In this document: in pieces, positions 1-8,919 of the stretch
How the letters are laid out: every line of letters starts with the position of its first letter
How positions within the stretch are numbered: position 1 is the first letter of the stretch
Assembly (NCBI GenBank): GCA_033675265.1
Contig: JAUJYZ010001350.1
Span: 173,864-237,863, forward strand
DNA: 64,000 nucleotides
Direction: 5' to 3'
Origin: Actinostola sp. cb2023
Lineage: Eukaryota; Cnidaria; Anthozoa; Actiniaria; Actinostolidae
The notes under the pieces: model-generated
The model's input: the letters and a program-made list of their open reading frames with translations, nothing else
What the model was told of the DNA's origin: nothing
The model's database searches: none
Position numbers and translations under genes: made by a program

Positions 1-604
1 AAGGTGGCTGGAGAAGTACCATATTTATATTAAATAACTTAATTTTTACCCTTTTGACAAGCAATTCCCAGACTTGTAATTTGTATATGCATGAGTCCCC
101 CCCTGGTGCAAAACGGCTAAAACTAGAGAACCATGTAACAGCAGTGGCCATTAAGACACTCACTCGGCAGGCTTCAGCAATGAGCAAATGAGCATTCAGT
201 TTCCTCAGTGGCACAGAGAGCATGCCGCCTTGGTACCCATGCCAGTTGGCGATTTGTGGCCATAAGAAAAAGAAAGCTAATTTTTCAACACAGGCAGCCC
301 AATTATACAATTGTGAACTATGTATACATGTACGTACATTTGTACAATAATTATCGAGATTAAGAAAATTAAATCTATTATTGCCTTTAACATATCAACT
401 ATATCTCTTGTTAATTAATGAAATATTAAATAATAATAATAAAATAGTGAAAAAAACACAGCTACTATAGTAACACATCATTGGTATACATGGACATGGA
501 CATGTGATTAAAAGGATAATAATAATAATAATAATAATACTGATAAAGAAACTATTATCAATAATGATGAGTATATATAGAACAAATGTTCGGAAAAAAT
601 CAGA
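1..604. other. AT-rich stretch without a recognisable gene
   Basis: No coding exon can be supported here. The stretch holds a short AAT microsatellite near 520-539 and one copy of the word CACAGGCAGCCC (289-300), which is the tip of an inverted-repeat family found at several other places (for example 3335 and 60665). It may lie in an intron of the myo-inositol oxygenase gene whose exon sits at 2064-2264, because the following exons of that gene would be expected to the left, but none is visible. Confidence 0.5.
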
Positions 605-678
605 TGCCTTGAGCGGGATTCAAACCCACGACACCCCGATTCCATGACAGGTGCTCTACCCACTGAGCTACCGAGGCA
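605..678 (-). tRNA. tRNA-like sequence, probably the head of a tRNA-derived SINE
   Basis: Read on the minus strand the 74 nt fold as a cloverleaf: acceptor GCCTCGG against TCAAGGC with imperfect pairs, a four-base-pair D stem GCTC/GAGC with the A-box word TAGCTCAGTGGG, and a T arm GTGGG/CCCGC with a B-box-like loop (TTTGAAT in place of TTCGAAT). The anticodon arm is poor: position 33 is not T and the closing pair is T-T, so a functional anticodon cannot be assigned. Good A and B boxes with a decayed anticodon arm suit a SINE head or tRNA pseudogene better than a working tRNA. An oligo-T run lies at about 818-829. No second copy was found in the window. Confidence 0.6.
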
Positions 679-985
679 ACTACAATGGCGTGGAGTTCAA
701 ATTAGCTCAAAGACGCTGATTTTAACCGAAACATTTGCTCCCAGGCCTCATGGAACTGGGAATTGCTTCTGTAATGATGTACGAACCGCATCACGCAGTC
801 ACAGTAGTCATAATAATTTTTTTTTTTTTTGCCAAATTAAGGCAAAGTGGATATTGTTGATATTGTTGAACATTTTCCAAGATGACGTCAAGGTAAATAT
901 TCAACAATATTTACTTCTAGCCTGAGGTGAATAATATTGTTTTAGTATATATATATATACCAACTCAGGAACCTCAAAATAATAC

Positions 986-1041
<56 letters not shown>

Positions 1042-1052
1042 TAATAATAATT
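986..1052. repeat. AAT trinucleotide microsatellite
   Basis: A run of AAT units, interrupted once near the end. Similar AAT/ATT tracts occur at about 520-539, 34698-34738 and 59024-59067. Confidence 0.95.
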
Positions 1053-1298
1053 TATTTAAACTGGAGAATCTATCAGTGTTAAAGAACACTGGTCTTAACA
1101 AGAAGTCCAGAATTTCATCACACCTGCCAATTTGACAGCCGAGAGGATAACGCCGATTAACCCGAGAGAACCAATCAAATGGCATGATCGATACATGTAG
1201 GTTCATCAGAGTTGACCAGTATATATATATATACTATAATTATAAATTATAATAAATTTAATATGAGTTAATTATGCTATATATAATAAAAGTGTCTT

Positions 1299-1548
1299 AA
1301 TACTCCAGTTTCGAGTTGTTAAGCGATGACCGCTGTCCTTGACAAAAGATGCATTTGCTCAGGCTTAGGCTCAATTCAGTGTAAATTATTCACAAATACC
1401 AACGAGAATGCGAAAAAGTGTTGACATTCAACAATAGAAACCTGTTTTAATTGCACAGGTTATTCTTTGGATTGAGGCTAAGCCTGAGCAAACGCGTCTT
1501 TTGTCAAGGAGTACAGTGGTGCCTAAACAAACTCGAACCGGGAGTATT
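1299..1548. mobile_element. Foldback (MITE-like) element
   Basis: The arms 1299-1375 and 1471-1548 are inverted repeats. The inner 40 bp of each arm (around GCCTGAGCAAA) are nearly identical, while the outer halves are more diverged but stay aligned (ACTCGAA and GGAGTATT on the right against their complements on the left). The spacer is about 95 bp and has no coding potential. No target-site duplication could be fixed. Confidence 0.7.
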
Positions 1549-1700
1549 GTGGTTGTTAATAGATGTCTTTGTAATATTTTTTATTATCCTGAACTGCATA
1601 AAAATAATAACTACATGTACATATATACATGCATGTATGTATACAACATGCATACATGTACATTGTATAGTGTTATAATTATAGCTGCATAGTTACAATC

Positions 1701-2018
1701 CCAGGGGGGGGGGTACTCAGGGGTATCAGTGACGGGGAGGTGTGAAGACCTTTTTTGGGTTTGAAATTTGTGGCTTGGGCCTAGCTTTTTGGGGGTTAGC
1801 AATTTTCTGGTGGACTTTTTTTGATATATATTGGCAAGGACTTTTTTTGGGTTGATAAAAATGATATCCCTACCATTCTCGATTTTATGTGGAGACTTTT
1901 TTGGCGTTAGGTTCTGGGCCGTTGGACTTTTTTTGGGTCTTGTTTTTGCGTAATGGACTTTTTTGGGGCTCATTCGCACCTCCCTGTCACTGATACCCCT
2001 GAGTACCCCCCCTGGGGT
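1701..2018. mobile_element. G-run-capped inverted-repeat element with internal T-rich repeats
   Basis: The ends 1701-1741 and 1976-2018 are inverted copies of a sequence carrying a G run followed by TACTCAGGGGTATCAGTGA. The interior is built from about six degenerate copies of GACTTTTTTTGGG on the plus strand. There is no coding capacity. The same architecture, a G/C run at the tips and short tandem GGG-T-rich repeats inside, recurs with different sequences at 18978-19366, 21752-23316 and 46966-47357. It lies directly beside the myo-inositol oxygenase exon, probably in the following intron. Confidence 0.7.
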
Positions 2019-2063
2019 AATATTATAACTGCACGAAGTGCAATCTTAAATACACCTGCACAC

Positions 2064-2264
2064 CTTTGAACGTACAAACTCCATTGTTTGATTTGTGTGC
2101 ATTACAGTGTATGTCTGCAGCACAGTATCAGTCTGGTGGTTATCTCCATAATTCCTGAACTCATTCTGCGCCTTGTCTGTTCTTGAGCGGCTTCGTTTAG
2201 CAGCATTATACTCATCAAACCTTTCCTCAGGTCGATATAACTGTGAGGGATCAATCATCTCTAC
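2064..2264 (-). CDS. MIOX: Internal exon of myo-inositol oxygenase (partial gene)
   Basis: This is a 201-bp (67-codon) exon bounded by a TTTCAG acceptor and a GTGTGC donor, in phase 0 at its 3' side. It encodes DPSQLYRPEERF, then FRNYG, then TYTVMHTNQTMEFVRSK. The order DPS-YRP, FRNY and TY-MHT-QT-FVRSK matches the N-terminal part of animal myo-inositol oxygenase, a non-haem di-iron enzyme that opens myo-inositol to D-glucuronate in the cytosol. The metal-binding HD region would be in later exons, which are not found between here and the left edge, so the intron is longer than 2 kb or the gene is broken. It is the clearest non-transposon coding sequence in the window. The first exon was not identified. 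Confidence 0.82.
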
Positions 2265-3327
2265 CTGAAATGTTTGATAAAAATACACAACAATATAACA
2301 TGCACCTATATATACATAGTACATCCAGTATAATGACAGCCAATATACTTAAATCAACTTGTACTATAGATTTCATTTTAATATTACAGTTTATTAACTC
2401 CGACGGTAAAGTGTAATGTTGCTTATACACACCGGGAACTCCATGCCCTAGCTACTATAGCTCTTATAGTCTAACAGGGAATAATATTATTCAAAATCGT
2501 TATGATATCAAACAGTTTGAATTCTGTCTCAGCTACTTTGCCTTAGTAGGTCATGTAGTTTATCATGCATGCATACATGTATAGTCGCTTGTCTAGCACT
2601 CATCGAAATCTTGAGATATTTTAGAAAAACTGATTTCAACGATCTTTGTTTATCGTTGCCAAGGAAACCTCGATCGAGCTGAAATTGACATCATTCTAAA
2701 TTTCTATCTTTGCCCGATAACTGGTGCAAAAGTCATTTTGATCGGTCTAGGATAAGTTTAATCTGAATTCGCCAAATGAAAAGTAGAAGTGAAATGATCA
2801 GTAAAAAACTACTTCGAGCCACCTTAACAGCCCAGTCAATTTTGTGCCAATTTCCTTAATTTGCATAAATAATTATTGCTCTTCATACATATTATATAAG
2901 ATGTAAGCTTACATGATGTATTTGTATTATAAACGGAGTGAAAAAAAGATTTCTAGATGGAAACAACGATTGTCCAAATACAATGCGCCCAATCCGATGT
3001 CTCCAGGCTGAAGTAAGACCTTCTACTAGTTAAACAGGAAGATTTAGGACTGAAATTGTCTGTGTACATTTCAATGCGTAGTTAGCTGAAATTCATTTGA
3101 AGCGAAACAAAAATATTTGAAACAATCCTTCTCTTTCACCGAAGCAAAAAGAAGTTATAAAAAGGACCTAAAGAGACGATACCTGGTTTGTTGGCGGTGG
3201 AGTCATCGTATACTGTACAGATTTATAGTTTATACATGTATGTTGACTTCTTTTATCAACGACTGTGTGACTGGTATAAAAACAGGTTTTCGGTCAAGCC
3301 CTTATAAGGTATTTGTCAACAATACCC
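2265..3327. other. No gene recognised
   Basis: Low-complexity, AT-rich sequence upstream (on the minus strand) of the myo-inositol oxygenase exon, probably an intron or 5' flank of that gene. No exon with both splice signals and a recognisable product was found. Confidence 0.4.
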
Positions 3328-3334
3328 GTCTGTC

Positions 3335-3702
3335 CACAGGCAGCCCAAGCAATACATTTGTGGAGTGTACGAACGTGATTTACAGTGAATACCTTGGTCC
3401 TGTGTTGTTGTTAATGCTATTTACATGTAACATCATTCTGGCTGGTTTTTAGCCGTTTTAGAGCGGTTTTTGAAAAATTAGCCTAAAATTTATTGACTGG
3501 TGGGCTAATTTTTCAAAAAAACCGCTCTAAAACGGCTAAAAACCAGCCAGAATGATGTTAAATAGCATTACATGTAACAACAACACAGGACCAAGGTATG
3601 TTTAAATTTATTAAAACAAAAAATACGTATTTTTCGCCCCATACATTCACTGTAAATCACGTTCTTAGGCACTCCACAAATGTATTGCTTGGGCTGCCTG
3701 TG
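3335..3702. mobile_element. Palindromic MITE with 7-bp target duplication
   Basis: The element begins CACAGGCAGCCCAA and ends with the reverse complement. The arms are nearly perfect inverted repeats that meet around 3490 (the arms include AACATCATTCTGGCTGG and its complement). The right arm alone carries about 48 extra bases near 3597-3645, a later insertion. The element is bracketed by GTCTGTC at 3328-3334 and 3703-3709, a perfect 7-bp direct repeat. No coding capacity. Confidence 0.85.
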
Positions 3703-3852
3703 GTCTGTCTAGACTTGTAGCACTCTCCCCTAGTGGGGATACGTTTTGTAATCAGTGTCTGACATCCCGTAACGCGGCATACTGTATAACGCGGACTGGA
3801 CTGAGATTGTCATGGACTGGACTGGACTGGTTGAGTCCGCGTATCGACTCTA

Positions 3853-3899
3853 ACTCAAACAGAGTCCGCAGACTCTGAGTCCGCGGACTCTGTTTGAGT
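3853..3899. repeat. Short hairpin
   Basis: ACTCAAACAGAGTCCGC pairs with its complement after a tiny loop, giving a stem of about 20 bp. Preceding bases (3790-3850) contain short GGACT repeats. Function unknown. Confidence 0.75.
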
Positions 3900-4043
3900 C
3901 CGCGGACTATCGGAATCTGATCTTGATAAGATGAATCCCCGGGCGTAGAATGGGCAGCGATTGATACTCCTGAGTGAAATTATTATGAAGCTCACATGCA
4001 TAGCTTTTACTTCAAGTCTAAACCGAAAGGCATTAGGTTTTTG

Positions 4044-4140
4044 GTTAGCCTCCCAAGCAGACCCGTGTCCAGGCTTCAGTTTTACTGGCCAGCGAAGTAA
4101 AACTGAAGCCTGGACACGGGTCTGCTTTAGGAGGCTAGTC
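4044..4140. mobile_element. Near-perfect hairpin MITE
   Basis: The two arms of about 42 bp, including GACCCGTGTCCAGGCTTCAG and its complement, surround a nine-base centre (GGCCAGCGA). One short interruption is present near each outer end. The arms are almost identical, so the copy is young or actively kept paired. No coding capacity. Confidence 0.8.
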
Positions 4141-4832
4141 AGTTTTGGTGTGTCAGGATGGATTTCCTACGTAGATCATGCTGAGTTGTACGCTCAATGG
4201 CTGCTGTATTGTCATACTCTTGGACTTTACCCCGGAACTTTACTAGGCTGTCTTGAAGAATTCTCAAGTTAACAATACGTACAAATTAAATTAGATGTAA
4301 TGCAAGCTAAAAAAGATAGAACGACGTTGCGTGTCCAGTAGCGCCGATAGATAATTATACATTACATCAACTAAATATCATCAACGAAGCCGTTCCATGT
4401 AGTTTTTAATATAAGCTTAATTACATGTACGTACGGTCCTAAAGATCGAAGAAGCTGACAAAGGGGAGCTGGAGAAAAGGAAAATGAGGCTGCATTCGCA
4501 CTACAGAAATTATTATTACTATTATTATAAAGCAACTTTATTTCCTAATAATTCGCACTAGGACATGAGACTTGTCTAACAAGGGTCACTTGATACGACC
4601 ACTTGATACATATTCATGGTGTGTGAAATAAAGAAAAACGATAACGAGATATAACATTAAGTTTGTTTACAAAATGAAAATTTGAATATAATGTACTGGC
4701 ACTTTAATTTAGTTTATTAAAGAATGATCCCAAGAAATGTTCTCGCTGCTCTTTTTGCAGTTCTGACATTGCAGTTCTTCAATCGAAATCAGCAACAATT
4801 AGCCATTACCTAAACGAGCAGGGGACTGGGAA

Positions 4833-5879
4833 CGAGTTTATTAGAATTAATGCAATTACGAAATTAAGTTTATGACATGAAACAGCATGTTGAAATCAGT
4901 ATCTGTGCAAAGTTTGATGTGATTTGAGCGAATTCTGTCGGAATTATAAACTTTTGAAATTGTGTTGTCCATCCAAAATTTTACAGTGAATGTGATGGTT
5001 TGGCTGGACAACGTCAACAATTTACAGAGTTTGTATGGCGGGGAAATAGACATATTTGATGCCCTCTAGCATCGTCAACTGAATATTAAACCGAATTTCA
5101 CCAAACTTTCCAGACTAGCTACATAACGAGCTGCAGACCCACTTTATTTGTACGGAGCCTGCTGTGCGATAAACAATAGGCTGCGGTTTTGAAAAGTTAA
5201 TCCCACTTGACTCATGGCGTTACACATGATGACATCCTATGTACAGATCTAATGTACTACGTACTAAGGATTATTCCATATTTGGAAGAAGTCTTCTTTT
5301 GGCGCTATATTCGTACAACGTTTCGCGCTTTTATTATGGATTGATCGTCGGCTAGTCGCTATGCCGATCGGTGCTGGAGCAGTTTCTGTTCCTCTTATTC
5401 AACAAGTGTTTGAGAATTCAAAGGTCTGGTAAGTTACTAATAGATCGTACTGATGTTGCAAGTCATCAAGGTTCAAGGAAAATGCAATTTTTAATGAAGA
5501 AATACAATCATTCTGAGGTCTAGGATTTCACGTGATGGCAGCAGTTTCAATCAGTTAAAACATATGATAGCAAAAAGAAGAAAGTGTTAGTCGCTGCCTT
5601 TAGATTGGTGTCAGGTTTGCTAAGACATCAAGAACGTTAACTATCGGTCATAAAGGATTTTGATATCATGACCAATGCTGTACATCAAATGAACAGAATT
5701 GACCTCACAGGTCAATATCGATATTTTTGAAGGTACTAGTATTTATGACAACTTGTAAGTATATGACTTTTCTTTTTCATGCATTGCCAAAATTCTCATG
5801 GCAATTTGAGCATGGAGAATTTTGATCAAAATATTGGAATGGACGAAGCAGAGCGGCAGAGATACATGTTTGTAATAAT
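4833..5879. other. No gene recognised
   Basis: Unique-looking AT-rich sequence. Open frames are short and start without context; no domain or splice-flanked exon could be supported. Confidence 0.4.
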
Positions 5880-6205
5880 CATTGAACGTTTTCTCGTACT
5901 TTCCAGGTGTTTCGCGGCCCGAAAGTAGCGAAATTACTAGGTGTTTCGCCCGTAATTTTTGTGGAAAGTTAATTATAATTCGTATCGTCACTTAAGTAAA
6001 CCCCCAAATCAAGTAAGACTTTTCCTCGTGCTTTCCAGGTGTCTCGCCCGAAAGCAGCAGGATTACTAGGTGCTTCGCCCGTAGACCTGTGAAAAAGTCT
6101 TTCTTTGATCATATGAAATATTCCCTCGTGCTTTCCAGGTGTCTCGCCCGAAGGCAGCAGGATTACCAGGTGAATCGCCCGTCGTCCTGTGGAATATTTC
6201 ATGTT
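5880..6205. repeat. Three tandem hairpin units with a conserved core
   Basis: Three units of about 90-100 bp follow each other. Each has a core of about 60 bp (5893-5955, 6025-6083, 6125-6190) that reads CTTTCCAGGTGTCTCGCCCG, then an AGCAGGATTA word, then a second CGCCCG half-repeat. In units 2 and 3 the core is flanked by arms that pair with each other but differ between units: AAGACTTTTC at 6015 with its partner at 6091-6101, and ATGAAATATTCC at 6113-6124 with its exact complement at 6191-6202. Unit 1 pairs only weakly. Conserved core with unit-specific, self-complementary arms suggests a structured RNA or a foldback repeat; neither is proven. Confidence 0.65.
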
Positions 6206-8719
6206 CACTACCCTGTACGGCCCAATGATGCCGCGTCTCCCAAAAAAGCTTATCCTCAAATTTGCTTATGCTTGTCCATTCTCTGTCTGATAGTTACACG
6301 GTAAAATGTATGGAACAGATCGAACTAAGCAGATCCCCGATATAACTCGTGAACCCCGGTAAAACGAACACATTTACCCTAATAGCCAGCTATTGAATGA
6401 TCCTCAGATTAAAAATGAGATCATTTTGCCATTGAGTTTTGTCACGCTACTACCGTTCATGTCTCGTACGCTACCATGACCGTGACCTACGTGTTGACAT
6501 ACATAGTACACGGCTATTTGTCTAGGGATTAATTCCTGCTGTGATGATCCCACCCTGCGGTCGCTAATCTCCACTAAAGAATTCAAAGAAGCCTGCAAAA
6601 ATTGTAAGCACGTACAAATATAGATGACCTGCAGCTCCTTATGAGTTTGATCTGCTCTCTCATAAAATGATGCCCATTTGTGCTAGGAAGGAAGCCCGAG
6701 TTATAAAATACAAATTCTTTTTATTTTTTTCATGGTCATAGAATGCGAAGTATTTGATCGTATCGAGTTTCAAGATTACTCCTGAAGCAGATAAGGGAAG
6801 ACAAACGACACACAGGACTCAAGTAGAGTTGAATCTTAGTTTTGAAAGCAGCTGTAAATCTTGAAGCTATCGAAAGGTCAGGATTCTACTGAGTTCGCTA
6901 TGTCATGTTTGTTATTAGGCGACATTGTACCCCAGAGTAGGCCTTTTGTTGCTAATTGTAATAGTACGTGTACAGTTATGTCCTTGAGTATTTATAATTG
7001 AACTCACGACCAGTGATGTAACTACATCTAATACGGAAAGCTATATGTACAGAAGTCATGCAAACAGTCGAGGCAGTCGAGACTGAAAAACAAGCCATCG
7101 AAACGCATACGCTTACTACATACCAGATACGCATACTCTAAATCTTCCTCGAGCGTTTTCGAAAGGGCTTTCTACGACTTCATTCCACGAACTCGAACTC
7201 ATCAAAAAATGAACTGAAAATCAAATGAAATGAACTCAAAAACTATCATGACCTCGCTATGTCATGTTTGTTATTAGGCGACATTGGACCCCAGAGTAGG
7301 CCTTTTGTTGCTAATTTTAATTTGCTCTCGACCATATATCCATTGTCAATGATCGATGTTTATTTTATTCCACGTTTGAAAAATTCAGAAGGAAAAGGAA
7401 TCGTAAAAATCGTACTTCAAAACTACATCAAAGCATTGAAGGCGTGCAAGGTCAATGCGGTTCGTAAATCGAGATCGTACATAGCCCTTCATCAGACATA
7501 TAGTCTCCCTCGTCACGCAACTGTCAGTCATCATCAGGTCTCTCCTCACGCAACTGACATTGTTTTTAAATAGAACCGCCGCGTAGCGCTATTTAAAACA
7601 GAATTTCCACGCTCAAAACAGGTCAGTGAACGGCAAAAATACAATCGAAATCAAAACGTCATTAGATTTCAGGGATCTGTTACAGAAGAAGACGCTCAAT
7701 GAGCGTATAGTCGGGTATTTAATATGACAATGATAGTTGCATGACGAGAAAGATTATTTGTATCGATGAGTATCGATAAAGATCTTCGATTGTTCGAAGA
7801 CGTACATCATACGTTTTCAAACGTACTTGAGGTCACTTGTTGCATATTGATGGCGCCAGAAACGGGTACCCCGTTGAGATGACGAAGGCCTAAGCATCAA
7901 CCAAACATCAGTACGCAATTCGCACTCTTAGTATTTGTTTCTTTTTCAAACAGTTATAATCTATCAACACTGACACCATGAAGAAGAGAGAAGGAGTCTT
8001 CCAGTATAAGGTCTGGGAAATCTTCACTTCACTAAATCTATTTTCTGAATGCGGACGTCAAGCAGATGTATTGTTTTTTTTTAGGCCGAATATTTTCACT
8101 CTGATTTTGACTAAAATGATATCAGAAAAGCATCACAAGAACGAGAAGAAAGAAGTTCGCTATTGGTACTCAGTCTTCTTGCTGTTCTGCCTTGAACAAT
8201 TAAGAAAACCATTCCGAACAATTGATGTAATCGATTTGAAAGTGCATTAAATAGCAAATTCGATGGAAAATCAAAGGCTTTAATATAAAGTCGTGAAAAT
8301 TTCGGGTTTTCCAAAAAGCCTGTTGATCAGAGCAGATACTAAGACCTAAGCCATCGTCTTCGACGACTAGAAGTGAAAGAAGTAGTTGATCTGGCCAAAA
8401 GGTAAATTATGTTGTATTCAAGACAAGCCATCCACAGTTCTTCTTAAATACGCTCTCACATACAAACCACATACGCCGATTCGTGTGGGCCAACTCTAAA
8501 AGATGTTCAGCGTTTTCGACTGGGCCTTTACACGACTGAACTCATCAAAATTAAAGCAAATCATCTATTGAACTCTAAGTCAAAACGTAATCAAATGAAC
8601 TCAAACTCAAAAGCAAATCAAATGAACTCCACACATATATACATATTCTCCCTCGTCAAGCAACTATGAGTCATTGTCAGGTCTTTTGATCCTCACGCAA
8701 CTGACATTGTCCTTATCAT
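6206..8719. other. No clear gene; one 60-bp direct repeat
   Basis: No exon is convincing. A 90-codon open frame at 7978-8250 (plus) starts with ATG in fair context but shows no recognisable motif. The sequence around 7259 repeats that around 6899 (see separate entry). The word CGCTCAATGAGCGT at about 7690 also occurs in the hairpin at 8720-8793 (as CGCTCATTGAGCGT) and near 32545, so it marks a dispersed family. Confidence 0.45.
6897..7318. repeat. Direct repeat pair (about 60 bp)
   Basis: Bases 6897-6957 and 7257-7317 are nearly identical (both contain GTCATGTTTGTTATTAGGCG and GAGTAGGCCTTTTGTTGCTA). They are 360 bp apart in the same orientation. This could be a short tandem duplication or a solo end of an element. 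Confidence 0.75.
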
Positions 8720-8793
8720 AAGCCCGAGTATACGCTCATTGAGCGTCTTGTTTCTTATTGAACAAGACGCTCTACAAGCGTTTACTCGGGCTT
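8720..8793. mobile_element. Hairpin MITE
   Basis: AAGCCCGAGT at the left is answered by ACTCGGGCTT at the right, with the central arms GAGCGTCTTGTT and AACAAGACGCTC around a loop of about nine bases. Two small internal bulges. Related CCCGAGT and CGCTCAATGAGCG words occur at 7690, 11597-11625 and 32537. Confidence 0.75.
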
Positions 8794-8919
8794 CTAATGG
8801 TGAAATACAAATTAAAGTGCTGTTGAATGCTAAACATTGCTACATAAGCTTTTCATCCAAGAATAAGGATGTTAGGATATCTGCCCATTGTAGTCATGCA
8901 GGCTTTTGTGTTATTTTAT

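Noticed and set aside
605..678. Functional tRNA gene with TGG anticodon
   Set aside because: The base before the putative anticodon is not T and the anticodon stem has a T-T closing pair; no anticodon placement gives a normal loop.
644..925. Open frame of 93 codons overlapping the tRNA-like sequence
   Set aside because: It reads through the antisense of the tRNA-like head and shows no protein motif; a SINE-derived shadow is more likely.
7978..8250. 90-residue plus-strand gene
   Set aside because: ATG context is acceptable, but there is no motif, splice evidence or homologous copy in the window.
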